Positions 19,148 to 28,320 are shown, counted from the stretch's first letter. The stretch is DNA of 64,000 nucleotides from Leclercia pneumoniae (GCF_017348915.1 NZ_CP071383.1:310001-374000), one strand, 5' to 3'. A program made the numbers and translations. The notes: a model not told the origin generated them from the sequence alone.

Positions 19148-19873
19148 TCAGTGCTCCATGGTGAATTCAATCATGTCGGCGCGGGTCAGGCTGACGGAGT
19201 ACTCCGTCGCGTTGATCTCGCCGTCACGGTGGTTGAGGGTGCGCACGCAGAGCAGCGGAGCCATGTTGGGGATCTCCAGCACCTTGCTCTCTTTTGCCTG
19301 CGCGCGGCGGGCGCTGATGCGCGTCTGGGTGCGCTTGAGCGCGATGCCCGTGGCCTCCTGCAGAAAATCATGCAGCGAGCCATTGGCGAAATGCTGCAGC
19401 ACTGGCCAGAGGGAGAGGTCGGCAAAGTAGTGATCGATCTGGCACACCGCCACGCCGTTGACCCGGCGCAGGGTGCGCAGGTGTACAACGTTTTCACCCT
19501 CGGTAATGCCCAGTGCGTCCGCCACGTGGCTGGAGGCCGGACGTAATACTGAGAGCAGTTTTTCGCTGGTGGGGTGGCTGCCCTGGTCGAGCAGGTTCTG
19601 GCTAAAGCGCGCCTGCGCGTTAAGCGGGTAGTCGAACGGGCGCATCAGCACCAGCACGCCGACGCCCTGGCGGCGCTGTACCCATCCGCGCTCCACCAGT
19701 TGGTCAATGGCGCGGCGCAGGGTGTGGCGATTCACTTCGTAGCGGTCGGCAAGCTGCTGCTCGGCGGGCAGATAGTCCCCGCAGCGGTAGTGGGTGCGAA
19801 GTTCCACTTCGAGCTTTGCCGCAATCTCTTGCCAACGGGTTGGGTAACTGGTCGGATGTCTGGATAAGTGCAT
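19148..19873 (-). CDS. phnF: GntR-family regulator of the phn operon
   Basis: A 241-residue regulator. The winged-helix domain is at residues 10-75 (LPAEQQLADRYEVNRHTLRRAIDQL), followed by a UTRA ligand domain. It matches E. coli PhnF over the full length. The start MHLSRHPTSYP at 19873 is chosen for identity with E. coli, although GAGG is a little far upstream; an upstream TTG frame adds only three residues. It lies between transporter and lyase genes. It is presumed to repress phn genes in response to a phosphonate-related ligand, in addition to PhoB control. Confidence 0.92.
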   Translation of the reverse strand: MHLSRHPTSYPTRWQEIAAKLEVELRTHYRCGDYLPAEQQLADRYEVNRHTLRRAIDQLVERGWVQRRQGVGVLVLMRPFDYPLNAQARFSQNLLDQGSHPTSEKLLSVLRPASSHVADALGITEGENVVHLRTLRRVNGVAVCQIDHYFADLSLWPVLQHFANGSLHDFLQEATGIALKRTQTRISARRAQAKESKVLEIPNMAPLLCVRTLNHRDGEINATEYSVSLTRADMIEFTMEH

Positions 19874-19893
19874 AGAAATCAAAGCCTCGCTTC

Positions 19894-20673
19894 TCAGATG
19901 AAGTGCTTACGCAAACGTTGAGAGAGGAAATCCAGCAGGCTGACGGTGATGATGATGAGTACCATCAGGGCGCAGGTTTGCTGGAACTGGAAACCACGAA
20001 TCGCTTCCCACAGGGTGACGCCGATACCGCCTGCGCCAACCATGCCGACCACGGTGGCCGAGCGAACATTGGATTCAAAGCGGTAGAGGGAGTAGGAGAT
20101 CAACAGCGGCATCACCTGCGGCAACACGCCATACAGAATCTCTTCAATTTTGTTGGCGCCGGTGGCGCGGATGCCTTCGACCGGGCCAGGCTCGATGGCT
20201 TCCACCGCCTCGGAGAGCAGCTTGGAGAGCACGCCGGTGGTGTGAATAAACAGCGCCATTACGCCGGCAAAGGGACCGAGACCGACGGCGACCACGAATA
20301 GCATGGCGAAGACCATTTCGTTAATGGCGCGGCAGGCGTCCATCAGGCGGCGCATCGGCTGGTACACCCACCATGGCACGATGTTTTCGGCGCTCATCAG
20401 GCCAAACGGGATGGAGAGGATGACCGCGAGGGCGGTGCCCCAGACGGCGATTTGCAGGGTGATGGCCATTTCGCCGAGGTAGTCCTGCCACTGGCTGAAG
20501 TCCGGCGGGAAGAAGTCGGCGGCGAAAGTGGCCATGTTGCCGGAATCTTTCACCAGCAGCAGCGGGTCCATTTCCGCGCCCTTCCAGGAGATAACAAGCA
20601 CCGCCAGCAGGATGGCCCAGCTGATCAGCGAGAACCAGCTGCGCTTTGGCGGTGGGAGAGGGATGGTTTGCAT
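19894..20673 (-). CDS. phnE: Phosphonate ABC importer permease (intact)
   Basis: A 259-residue inner-membrane permease with about 5-6 membrane segments. The cytoplasmic loop that docks to the ATPase is present ([21 protein letters not shown]). The start at 20673 has AGGAG seven bases upstream; the longer frame runs into repeat DNA. E. coli K-12 carries an 8-bp duplication that inactivates phnE. Here the frame is open along its whole length, so phosphonate uptake should work. Confidence 0.93.
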   Translation of the reverse strand: MQTIPLPPPKRSWFSLISWAILLAVLVISWKGAEMDPLLLVKDSGNMATFAADFFPPDFSQWQDYLGEMAITLQIAVWGTALAVILSIPFGLMSAENIVPWWVYQPMRRLMDACRAINEMVFAMLFVVAVGLGPFAGVMALFIHTTGVLSKLLSEAVEAIEPGPVEGIRATGANKIEEILYGVLPQVMPLLISYSLYRFESNVRSATVVGMVGAGGIGVTLWEAIRGFQFQQTCALMVLIIITVSLLDFLSQRLRKHFI

Positions 20674-20690
20674 GGTAACTCCTTTATCTG

Positions 20691-20825
20691 TTCTCCCTCT
20701 CCCTGTGGGAGAGGGCCGGGGTGAGGGCATCAGCGTGTGCATTTCCCCCTCACCCTAACCCTCTCCCTCAAGGGAGAGGGGACTGTCCGGTGCGGTTTTT
20801 ACCCTCTCCCACAGGGAGAGGGAGA
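20691..20825. repeat. Palindromic repeats between phnD and phnE
   Basis: Three hairpins of the CCCTCTCCC...GGGAGAGGG family lie in the intra-operon gap: CTCCCTCTCCCTGTGGGAGAGGG, a complete CCCCCTCACCCTAACCCTCTCCCTCAAGGGAGAGGGGA unit, and ACCCTCTCCCACAGGGAGAGGG. Placed after the binding-protein gene, they could stabilise the upstream phnCD message and lower permease output, as REP elements do in other transporter operons (inference). Confidence 0.75.
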
Positions 20826-20831
20826 AAAGAT

Positions 20832-21848
20832 TTACTGCACCGCTTTATTCACGCTGGTCATCGCGCCGAGCGCGGCGGTCAGGCGGTCGAGATCGTCCAG
20901 CTGTGCCTGAATTTCAGACACTTTGCTGCTCTTCTCTTCCTCCTTCAGACCCTTGTTGTCCTTCACGCCCTGCATCTGTTTAAACAGCGCCAGCTGGCGA
21001 ATCGGGACCAGCTGCAGGTCGCTTGAGGCGCGGAACGGTGCCCAGCCCAGCCTCTCCAGAACGGCTTTTTCTTCCGGCGTTTTGCCGTAGGTCATAAAGA
21101 AGTCGTACACCTTGTCCTTGGTGCTTTCTGAGAGGTTTTTACGCCACACGATCGGGTCGCCCGGGATCAGCGGTGATTTCCAGATCACCTTCAGTTCTTT
21201 CAGCTTGTCCGGCGCGGAGGTCTTCAGCTTGTCGAGGTTTTCGGTGTTGTTAGTTGCCACGTCCACCTGCTTGTTGGCCACGGCCAGGGCGTTGGTTTCG
21301 TGCCCGGCGTTGACGGTGCGTTTGAATTCGTTGGTTGAAATATTGTTTTTGGCGAAGACGTAATAGCCCGGCACCAGGAACCCGGAAGTGGAGTTCGGAT
21401 CGCCGTTGCCAAAGGTCAGCTCTTTACGTTTGGCGAGCATGTCGTTGAGGTTATTGATCGGGCTGTCTTTGTTCACGATCAGCACGCTCCAGTAGCCCGG
21501 AGAGCCATCTGCCGCCACGGTCTGCGCAAAGACCTGGCCGTTGGCGCGGTCTACCGCTTCCATCGCGGAGAGGTTGCCGTACCAGGCGATGTCGACTTTG
21601 TTAAAGCGCATCCCCTGGATGATGCCCGCGTAGTCCGGGGCGAAGAAGGCGTTCACTTTGATCCCCAGTTTGGTTTCCATATCTTTCAGGAACGGTTCCC
21701 ACTGAGGTTTCAGGTTCTGCTGTGATTCCGTCGAAATAATGCCAAAGTTCAGCGCTTTTTCCTGCTCCTCGGCATACGCCGGGCTTAACAGGGTGCTGAT
21801 GCTGAACAGGCTGGTGAAGGCCAGCGCGGCAACGGCTTTGTAGCTCAT
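20832..21848 (-). CDS. phnD: Phosphonate-binding periplasmic protein
   Basis: A 338-residue solute-binding protein of the phosphonate importer; the E. coli homologue binds 2-aminoethylphosphonate tightly. Signal peptide residues 1-26 end in PAYA, and the mature part begins EEQEKALNFGIISTESQQ. A C-terminal lysine-rich helix (LKEEEKSSKVSEIQAQ) matches the helix seen in the E. coli structure. Length equals E. coli PhnD. Confidence 0.94.
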   Translation of the reverse strand: MSYKAVAALAFTSLFSISTLLSPAYAEEQEKALNFGIISTESQQNLKPQWEPFLKDMETKLGIKVNAFFAPDYAGIIQGMRFNKVDIAWYGNLSAMEAVDRANGQVFAQTVAADGSPGYWSVLIVNKDSPINNLNDMLAKRKELTFGNGDPNSTSGFLVPGYYVFAKNNISTNEFKRTVNAGHETNALAVANKQVDVATNNTENLDKLKTSAPDKLKELKVIWKSPLIPGDPIVWRKNLSESTKDKVYDFFMTYGKTPEEKAVLERLGWAPFRASSDLQLVPIRQLALFKQMQGVKDNKGLKEEEKSSKVSEIQAQLDDLDRLTAALGAMTSVNKAVQ

Positions 21849-21871
21849 GTACTTTCCTCGGATCGGGTGAA

Positions 21872-22660
21872 TTAAGCAGCCTGAGCGCGCTCTTCGACGC
21901 GGTTAATGCTGCGGTAGAGATGGTCAAAGCGTTCGTTATCGAACTGATGGCTTGCGCCATCAAAGAAGACATGTCCCTGACGCAGGGCGACGATGCGCTC
22001 GCAGTAGCGCAGGGCATAGTCCACCTGGTGTAGCGTGACCACCACGGTGATGCCGTCGTTCTGGTTGATGTCGCGCAGGGTCTCCATCACGATGCGCGCC
22101 GATTCCGGATCCAGTGAGGCGATGGGTTCGTCGGCCAGAATGATTTTCGCTTTCTGCATCAGGGCACGGGCAATGGCGACGCGCTGCTGTTGTCCACCGG
22201 AGAGGGTGGAGACGCGCTGGTGGGCGAAGTGGGTCATGCCGACGCGGGTCAGCGCCTGCAGGGCTTCTTGTTTCTGGGAAGGGGAGAACCAGCGCAGACA
22301 GGTGCGCCAGAACGGGGTGCTGCCGAGCGCGCCAATCAGCACATTCTCCAGCACCGTCAGGCGGTTCACCAGGTTGAACTGCTGGAAGATGTAGCCTGTC
22401 TGGGCGCGACTTTTACGGATGTCACGCGCCAGGCTGCCGGCGCGCTGGACGGTGTTGCCCAGCAGCTCGACGTGGCTTTCCGGCGTTTTATCGCAGGTAA
22501 TGAGGCCGCTCAAATGGCGCAGCAGGGTCGACTTTCCTGAACCGGAAGGCCCCAGCAGCGCCACCATTTCGCCCTGCTGGACGGTCAGATCAACGGCATG
22601 GAGCGCCTTATTATGGTTAAAAGACTTACTCAGTTTTTCGACGCGAATGACAGTGTGCAT
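21872..22660 (-). CDS. phnC: Phosphonate ABC importer ATPase
   Basis: A 262-residue ATPase that powers phosphonate uptake with PhnE and PhnD. Walker A is GPSGSGKST (about 38-46), signature LSGGQQQRV, Walker B IILADEPIASLDPE. It is the first gene of the 14-gene phn operon. The phnB (yjdN) gene found upstream in E. coli is missing here. Confidence 0.94.
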   Translation of the reverse strand: MHTVIRVEKLSKSFNHNKALHAVDLTVQQGEMVALLGPSGSGKSTLLRHLSGLITCDKTPESHVELLGNTVQRAGSLARDIRKSRAQTGYIFQQFNLVNRLTVLENVLIGALGSTPFWRTCLRWFSPSQKQEALQALTRVGMTHFAHQRVSTLSGGQQQRVAIARALMQKAKIILADEPIASLDPESARIVMETLRDINQNDGITVVVTLHQVDYALRYCERIVALRQGHVFFDGASHQFDNERFDHLYRSINRVEERAQAA

Positions 22661-22734
22661 GTGTCGGGCCTCACGATAAATGTGGCCTCATGCTGGCGGA
22701 TCAATGTGACATTTAGGTTAAGTGCTGGTTGCGG

Positions 22735-22770
22735 GAGTTTGAAGAGTTGAAGCGATGGCGATGACAGGCG
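22735..22770 (-). promoter_or_regulatory. Candidate Pho box upstream of phnC
   Basis: Reading towards phnC, the sequence CTGTCATCGCCATCGCTTC lies about 100 bp before the start. Its first seven bases equal the PhoB half-site CTGTCAT and the second half is only partly matched. The phn operon is PhoB-dependent in E. coli, which is the main reason to note it. No convincing -10 follows at the usual distance. Confidence 0.35.
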
Positions 22771-22865
22771 ATTGCCTCTGCACAAGTGCCGGCGAAGGAG
22801 AGGCAGAGGCTTAACGGCATAATCGTTACCTCAGGTAAGAGAAGCCCGTTACGTGTCGTTCTCGT

Positions 22866-22895
22866 CCGCCCGGTAAGCGAAGCCTCACCGGGCGG
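22866..22895. repeat. REP-like hairpin downstream of yjdM
   Basis: CCGCCCGGT and CACCGGGCGG form a strong stem around AAGCGAAGCCT. It lies just after the yjdM stop codon on the leftward strand and may act as a terminator or as a single REP unit. It differs from the CCCTCTCCC family elsewhere in the window. Confidence 0.6.
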
Positions 22896-22900
22896 AGAAA

Positions 22901-23236
22901 TCAGTTCTTTTTGACGAACTCAGATTTCAATTTCATAGGGCCAAAGCCGTCGATTTTGCAGTCAATGTTGTGATCGCCTTCAACCAGACGGATGCCCTTC
23001 ACTTTGGTGCCGATTTTCAGCATGGAAGAGCTGCCTTTTACTTTCAGATCTTTAATTACGGTTACGTTATCGCCATCGGCCAGCAGGTTGCCGTTCGCAT
23101 CTTTCACGATCAGTGCGTCACTGTCTGGTGCCGGTTCGGCATCGTTCCACTCGTGGGCGCATTCCGGGCAAATAAACAGACCGTTGTCTTCGTAGGTGTA
23201 CTCGGAATTGCATTTTGGGCAATGAGGTAGCTGCAT
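22901..23236 (-). CDS. yjdM: YjdM/PhnA family zinc-ribbon protein
   Basis: A 111-residue protein nearly identical to E. coli YjdM (once called PhnA). The N-terminal zinc ribbon has CPKC and CPEC pairs at residues 6-9 and 23-26, followed by the conserved beta-barrel region [15 protein letters not shown] and [17 protein letters not shown]. Despite the old name, it is not needed for C-P lyase action; its role in E. coli is not settled. An AGGAG site precedes ATG at 23236. Confidence 0.92.
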   Translation of the reverse strand: MQLPHCPKCNSEYTYEDNGLFICPECAHEWNDAEPAPDSDALIVKDANGNLLADGDNVTVIKDLKVKGSSSMLKIGTKVKGIRLVEGDHNIDCKIDGFGPMKLKSEFVKKN

Positions 23237-23442
23237 GATGGACTCCTGAAATAGTGCGAAGCGGCGGGAGTGTGCCCGCCAAAAACCGACGTATTGTCGA
23301 AAAAGGCGGCAAGTATAACGTAAAACCTTACTGTTGTCGGTGACATTGTTTTTATCAAGAAATTTAAAAAAAGTATGGCGGATGACATTTTCTGTCAGTC
23401 AATTAAGCGATGCTAACTCCCACATCCAACGGAGTAACGGCC

Positions 23443-23502
23443 ATGATTGAATTAATCAGAATTTTATTGCGGCAAATTGCTACGTACTGCCATTTCGGAT
23501 AA
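23443..23502 (+). CDS. Candidate 19-residue leader peptide upstream of crfC
   Basis: ATG at 23443 follows CGGAGTAACGGCC, a good ribosome site with 8-base spacing, and the frame runs 19 codons to TAA: MIELIRILLRQ then IATYCHFG. The N-terminal half could form an amphipathic helix. It is followed by RNA that can fold in alternative ways, and by crfC 330 bp downstream. I do not recognise the peptide. It could be a regulatory leader or a small protein in its own right; chance occurrence is possible. Confidence 0.45.
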   Translation: MIELIRILLRQIATYCHFG

Positions 23503-23530
23503 GGTAAGAGCAGCTTTGCTATTTTTTAGA

Positions 23531-23680
23531 TTTCCCGAACTACCCACACTTTGTTTGGGTAGGGCTCTCCTCCCTCTCATTTTGGGTAGGGGAAATAATA
23601 ATGATATATCCTGACCTTTCTTAAATTTGAGCTACGCTCTTACTCTTTCGGTTTCCCTGACCGAGGGGCTCGCTCCGTTG
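23531..23680 (+). promoter_or_regulatory. Leader-like region with mutually exclusive hairpins before crfC
   Basis: CTACCCA (23540-23546) can pair with TGGGTAG at 23556-23562 or with a second identical TGGGTAG at 23583-23589. Downstream, GGGGAAA (23589-23595) can pair with TTTCCC (23652-23657), which also lies in a CGGTTTCCCTGACCG hairpin. Such competing stems behind a short ORF are typical of attenuators. About 150 AT-rich bases separate this region from crfC. No known riboswitch class is recognised. Confidence 0.4.
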
Positions 23681-23834
23681 TTAATGCATTTTTTAAATAT
23701 AAAATTTCAACAGCATCAATCGCTTATATTTTAGTGGGGATATTTTCCACATGTAATCAATAAAACCGATCCTTCATTATTAAAATTATTCGGTTTAATA
23801 AAATTAAGAAATTTGCGTTAAGGGAAGTTATTGC

Positions 23835-26186
23835 ATGCACACACAAACAATATTTGAATTGAGCCAGGAAGCGGAACGGCTACTGCAACTCTCTTTGCAA
23901 AACCTTGAAACCTTAAAAGCGATGCCTGTCGCGATAATGGACAGTACTACCACGGCGTTGACGGGTGAAAGCAATAATGTCTTGCCGCTGCATTTCAGCG
24001 CCCGGGGTTTAGACGCCCAGCAGTCGATGCTGAACAATGAACTGCGCAAAATTACCCGGCTGGAGATGGTGCTGGCGATTGTTGGCACCATGAAGGCCGG
24101 GAAATCGACCACCATCAATGCCATCGTCGGTACGGAAGTGTTGCCAAACCGCAACCGCCCGATGACGGCCCTCCCCACGCTTATTCGTCATACGCCGGGC
24201 CAGAAGGAGCCAGTGCTGAACTTTTCGCACGTCGCGCCGATCGATACCTTAATTAAGCAACTGCAAATAAAGCTGAGTAATTGCGATCGCGGCAAGCTGG
24301 CGCAACAGCTGGAAATTGATAAAGACATGAATGCCCTGCTGGGGCGTATTGAAAAAGGGGAGGCGTTTGAAAAACGTTATCTTGGCGCCCAGCCCATCTT
24401 CTATTGTCTGAAAAACTTAAATGATCTGGTGCGCCTTTCCCAGGCGCTGGAAACCGACTTTCCCTTCTCTGAATATGCAGCTATCGAACACATTCCGGTG
24501 ATTGAGGTGGAGTTTGTTCATCTGGCCGGGCTGGATGCGCATCTCGGACACTTAACACTTCTTGATACCCCCGGGCCGAACGAGGCCGGGCAACCGCATC
24601 TGCAGAAGATGCTGGCAGAACAGATCTCCCGCGCCTCGGCGGTGCTGGCGGTGATGGATTACACCCAACTTAAGTCGATCTCCGACGAAGAGGTGCGTCA
24701 GGCCATTTCGGCGGCAGGGAGATCAGTGCCGCTCTATGCGCTGGTCAATAAATTCGACCAGAAAGATCGTAATAGCGATGACGAAGAGCAGGTGCGGGCA
24801 ATGATCTCCGGCACCCTGATGAAAGGGTATATCTCTCCGGGGCAGATTTACCCGGTCTCTTCCATGTGGGGATATCTGGCAAACCGCGCGCGTCACGAAC
24901 TGGATCAACGCGGTAAATTGCCGGATCACCAGAGCCAGCGCTGGGTACAGGATTTTGCCGAAGCGGCGCTTGGCCGCCGCTGGCGCACCGCCGATCTCGA
25001 CGACATTGAGCATGTTCGTCACTCTGCCGATCTGCTGTGGGAAGATTCCCTGTTTGAACAGCCGATCCGCAAGCTGATTTATGCCGCTTATGCTAATGCT
25101 TCGCTGTATGCCCTGCGTTCTGCATCGCATAAGTTATTAAACTACGCGCAAAATGCCCGTGAATATCTCGATTTTCGCTATCAGGGGCTGACGGTAGCCT
25201 TTGATGAGCTACAGCTCAATATCACCCGTCTGGAAGAGGACATGGCCCTGTTACAGCGTCGTCAGGAGTCGGTCAGCGATGAGGTGAGGCATGAAGTCGA
25301 AGAGGCGCTCTGCACGGCAGAGGGGTTTATTAACGGGCAGAAGGGGCAAATCCAGCAGGCGATAAGTCAGGTCTTCAGCAGCGATAATCTGCGCGATCTA
25401 ACCGGCTATGACCTGCGTTTGCGTAGTGATGATCCTGCAGCCGCGGAGCTACTGGTGCTGGAAGATGAAGGCCAGGCGCAGATTGTGCTCAGTAAAATCC
25501 GCTCCTCCTGCGAAATGATTCTGCTGGCGGCGCAAGAGCGTATCAGCCGTGAACTGGCTCTGCGTTTCGATCAGCTTGAATCCACCCTGGCGCGCTCGCT
25601 GAATGATGCCATGCGCCCCATTGAGACACGTATCAAAGAAGAGTTGAGCCACGCCGGTTTCCGGGCGCGGATCAGCTTCCCGGCCTTCCAGGCCAGCCAG
25701 CTTAACTTTAATACCCGCGGCCTGTTTAACGACGTGATTGCCCGTGAGAACCTTCCTGCGAGCCAGGTGGCAGGCACGAGTAGCGTGCGTGAAACGGTCT
25801 CTCGCTGGCTGAATAATCCTGGCTGGGGTTGGGATGACTACGTCGTGACACATACCCGTTACGTGATCAACGTGGCTGAGCTGCATGACAAAATTAATCA
25901 CCATATTGAGCAGTTTTGTGCACAAATCCGTAAAGCTTTGGCCGCGCAGGTCGATGTCTCTGTTACGGCAGGCATGGCGACTTTCTTTGCGGAATTTTCG
26001 CTATGTCTTGCAGGATTACAAGAAAGCTTGCGTGATAGCCTCGCGGTGCGCCAGCAGAATGAGCATGCTACCCGGTCGCTCACTCAGCTGCTTTCACAGT
26101 GTATCTCCACCGCGACGTGGATTCAGGAAGATACCCGACTGTTACGCGATGATATTCAAACTCTATTCGCGGCAGAGCAACCATGA
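23835..26186 (+). CDS. crfC: Dynamin-like GTPase CrfC
   Basis: A 783-residue bacterial dynamin-family protein (formerly YjdA). In E. coli CrfC binds the beta clamp and helps to keep sister replication forks together. The GTPase domain has P-loop GTMKAGKST (residues 84-92), a threonine-rich switch (PMTALPTLIRH), DTPGPNE (G3) and NKFD (G4). The C-terminal half is helical. The protein is about 40 residues longer than E. coli CrfC (742), with extra sequence near residues 35-55 and in the central helical region. Its last four bases overlap yjcZ (ATGA), so both are made from one message. Confidence 0.92.
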   Translation: MHTQTIFELSQEAERLLQLSLQNLETLKAMPVAIMDSTTTALTGESNNVLPLHFSARGLDAQQSMLNNELRKITRLEMVLAIVGTMKAGKSTTINAIVGTEVLPNRNRPMTALPTLIRHTPGQKEPVLNFSHVAPIDTLIKQLQIKLSNCDRGKLAQQLEIDKDMNALLGRIEKGEAFEKRYLGAQPIFYCLKNLNDLVRLSQALETDFPFSEYAAIEHIPVIEVEFVHLAGLDAHLGHLTLLDTPGPNEAGQPHLQKMLAEQISRASAVLAVMDYTQLKSISDEEVRQAISAAGRSVPLYALVNKFDQKDRNSDDEEQVRAMISGTLMKGYISPGQIYPVSSMWGYLANRARHELDQRGKLPDHQSQRWVQDFAEAALGRRWRTADLDDIEHVRHSADLLWEDSLFEQPIRKLIYAAYANASLYALRSASHKLLNYAQNAREYLDFRYQGLTVAFDELQLNITRLEEDMALLQRRQESVSDEVRHEVEEALCTAEGFINGQKGQIQQAISQVFSSDNLRDLTGYDLRLRSDDPAAAELLVLEDEGQAQIVLSKIRSSCEMILLAAQERISRELALRFDQLESTLARSLNDAMRPIETRIKEELSHAGFRARISFPAFQASQLNFNTRGLFNDVIARENLPASQVAGTSSVRETVSRWLNNPGWGWDDYVVTHTRYVINVAELHDKINHHIEQFCAQIRKALAAQVDVSVTAGMATFFAEFSLCLAGLQESLRDSLAVRQQNEHATRSLTQLLSQCISTATWIQEDTRLLRDDIQTLFAAEQP

Positions 26187-27061
26187 CAAAACAACTACTG
26201 GACGGTCCCGGGCGGACGCTGGAGTGTATCCATCCCAAATTTATGGTCGATTTGGTGCAAGGGGTGGATGCCACGCGTCAAACCCCGCTCGTGCCACAGC
26301 AACAGCAGTTTCGTGAACGTTTAACCCAGGAGATCATGACGCAGACTCAGCTTCGTCCATGGGCGATGGCGGGAATGTTCAGCGAAAATGCTGCGCTGCG
26401 GCTTGGGCTGGCAGAGAAACTGGCGGGCATGTTTGACCCCGGCCATCTTGCGCTTACCCGCATGACACAGAAACTGGACGCATTACGCCAGCACACGGGT
26501 CTGCGCAATGCGCCCCCGCCAGGCTTGTTGCAGCAGTACGATACCCTCTCTTCTCATTTCCAGCAGCGTGCGGTCTGGAAAGTCAAAGCGTTAGGCCAGC
26601 GCGGCTTAACGGTGCAGGCCGGTGAGCATACCGAACAGATCTTTACCCGCTGGCGGGCCGGCCATTACGACGGCTGGTCCCTGGCCGGGCGCGGTTATGT
26701 GGCGCTGGAAGAGTTGCGCTGGGGAGCGTTTGGCGACGCCTGCCGGCTGGCCAATGCCGACGTGAGCGCCATGCTGAAAGATGAGCTGCAAAATCAGGTG
26801 GCGAACTACCTGGCGCTGGGCATTAATGCGGCACCAGCCACGCGCCATTTTTACCATCAATGGCTTGCCACACCGGCGTCTCCGGGTCTGATCGATCATA
26901 AAGATATGCTGGGCTGGCTGGGCGACTGGTGTGATGTGGACCGTCATCCGGTCTGCTGGTCGGTGACGCAAAGCTGGCAAAACGTGGCGCTGGGGATGCC
27001 GAGACTCTGTTCGGCGACAAGACTGGCGAAAGCCATGGTAGAAGAGGTCTTCGCAGAGTAA
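26183..27061 (+). CDS. yjcZ: YjcZ family protein, partner of crfC
   Basis: A 292-residue protein of the same length and place as E. coli YjcZ. The start overlaps the crfC stop, which suggests co-translation and a joint role with the dynamin. No signal peptide or membrane segment is seen; it is predicted cytoplasmic and mostly helical. In E. coli its overproduction suppresses motility defects, but its biochemical role is unknown. Confidence 0.88.
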   Translation: MTKQLLDGPGRTLECIHPKFMVDLVQGVDATRQTPLVPQQQQFRERLTQEIMTQTQLRPWAMAGMFSENAALRLGLAEKLAGMFDPGHLALTRMTQKLDALRQHTGLRNAPPPGLLQQYDTLSSHFQQRAVWKVKALGQRGLTVQAGEHTEQIFTRWRAGHYDGWSLAGRGYVALEELRWGAFGDACRLANADVSAMLKDELQNQVANYLALGINAAPATRHFYHQWLATPASPGLIDHKDMLGWLGDWCDVDRHPVCWSVTQSWQNVALGMPRLCSATRLAKAMVEEVFAE

Positions 27062-27065
27062 AAAC

Positions 27066-27087
27066 CCTCTCCCGTGGGAGAGGGTCA
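27066..27087. repeat. CCCTCTCCC hairpin, probable bidirectional terminator
   Basis: ACCCTCTCCC-GT-GGGAGAGGGT is a perfect 10-bp stem between the convergent yjcZ and kdgT genes. It is the minimal unit of the repeat family at 5202, 8897, 11786 and 20691. AAAAA precedes it, giving a U-tract for leftward transcripts from kdgT. Confidence 0.7.
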
Positions 27088-27092
27088 GTCAC

Positions 27093-28088
27093 TTAGTGGT
27101 GCAGCGATTCCACTCTTTGTTCTTCAGCTTCCGGCGCCGGGATGTTACCGAAGCGTCTGGCGTACAGTGCAGTGATGATTGGCACCAGAATCGCGGTGAC
27201 GATCACGCTGGCCGCAACCAGTGCGGTAGCGGATGCGGCAACCGGTTCAAAGGCCGGGTTAATCTGCGCGATGATGACCGGGTTAGCCACCGCAGCGCCC
27301 GCGGCGGATGATGCCGCCACCCCCGCAGTCCCGTTGCCACCGCCAATGACGCGGTCGGCAATAATCAGCGGAATACCGGTGATGATGATCACCGCCACGC
27401 CCAGCACGATACCCAGCAGGCCGGTCTGAAGGATCACGTTCAGGTTGATGGTGTTACCCAGGGCGAAACCGAAGAAGGGAATCAGTACCGGCGTTGCTTT
27501 GCTGAAGAAGTCACGCAGGTCGTGGTCCAGGTTACCGAGGGCGAAACCGATCAGGAATGGCAGGATGGCGCCAACAAAATGGTGCGCTTCAAACGAGGCC
27601 AGACCTGCGGAGCCGAGGATCAGCATGGTCATCAGCGGGCCGGACTCCAGCGACATCAGAACGAAAGCACCGGACTCCTCTTTGGTGCCATACTGGTTCA
27701 TCAGACTGGCGTAGAGACCGCCGTTGGTCATGTCCATGGCAGAGACGATGGCAAGTACGGAGAGACCCGCAAAGAAGCCCGTCTGGATCCCATTTTCTGG
27801 GATGAACATCGCGCAGAGCATCGCCACAATCCATGCAACGGCAATTTTAGTCAGTACCAGCGTGCCGGACTTACGTAATACCGTTCCGGTTGCACGTAAA
27901 TTAATGGAAGCACCGATACAGAAGAACCATACCGCCAGGATCGGCACCGTACCGGTAATCATACCTTTAGTGAATCCACCGAAATAAGCCCCGGTGTTAG
28001 GCGCTAAGGTATTTAAAATGGCACCCAGCACCAGCGGAACCAACATCATCCCACCGGGAATGCGCTCAATCGCGGCTTTAATTTTCAT
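27093..28088 (-). CDS. kdgT: 2-keto-3-deoxygluconate permease
   Basis: A 331-residue proton symporter for 2-keto-3-deoxygluconate, an intermediate of pectin and uronate breakdown. It has about ten membrane segments and closely matches E. coli KdgT, including [10 protein letters not shown] at the start, the [12 protein letters not shown] stretch and ALGNTINL. The start at 28088 has GAGGGT upstream; the longer frame lacks one. In E. coli kdgT lies elsewhere, so its place beside proP is a lineage difference. A KdgR-like operator lies 211 bp upstream. Confidence 0.93.
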   Translation of the reverse strand: MKIKAAIERIPGGMMLVPLVLGAILNTLAPNTGAYFGGFTKGMITGTVPILAVWFFCIGASINLRATGTVLRKSGTLVLTKIAVAWIVAMLCAMFIPENGIQTGFFAGLSVLAIVSAMDMTNGGLYASLMNQYGTKEESGAFVLMSLESGPLMTMLILGSAGLASFEAHHFVGAILPFLIGFALGNLDHDLRDFFSKATPVLIPFFGFALGNTINLNVILQTGLLGIVLGVAVIIITGIPLIIADRVIGGGNGTAGVAASSAAGAAVANPVIIAQINPAFEPVAASATALVAASVIVTAILVPIITALYARRFGNIPAPEAEEQRVESLHH

Positions 28089-28297
28089 CGTGTACCCTCG
28101 CATCTCATCACGCATCGCCGGCGGACAAGTTAGAAACCAATAATTTAATGAATTCAACGCATTGAGGGCTTTGTGCGCCTGGCAATCCGTTATTCATACA
28201 GCAAACATAATTCGGTTTGGGTTTTGGCCTTCGACTGAAAGCATTTAAACCCTGTTGACCAGACTTATGATGCGATCGATGGAATGGCGATTCAATG

Positions 28298-28320
28298 AAA
28301 ATAAAACAGTGTTTTAGTTA
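28298..28320. promoter_or_regulatory. KdgR-like operator upstream of kdgT
   Basis: AAATAAAACAGTGTTTTAGTTA is an imperfect palindrome centred on AAAACAGTGTTTT. It fits the known KdgR box pattern (AAAT-RAAACA-N-TGTTT-like). KdgR represses kdgT and other uronate genes in E. coli and relatives. Beside it lies a GGATCACATA stretch that could be half of a CRP site. Confidence 0.65.

Noticed and set aside
22661..22900. A missed phnB gene between phnC and yjdM
   Set aside because: The gap is only 240 bp and holds no fitting frame; phnB is absent from this locus.
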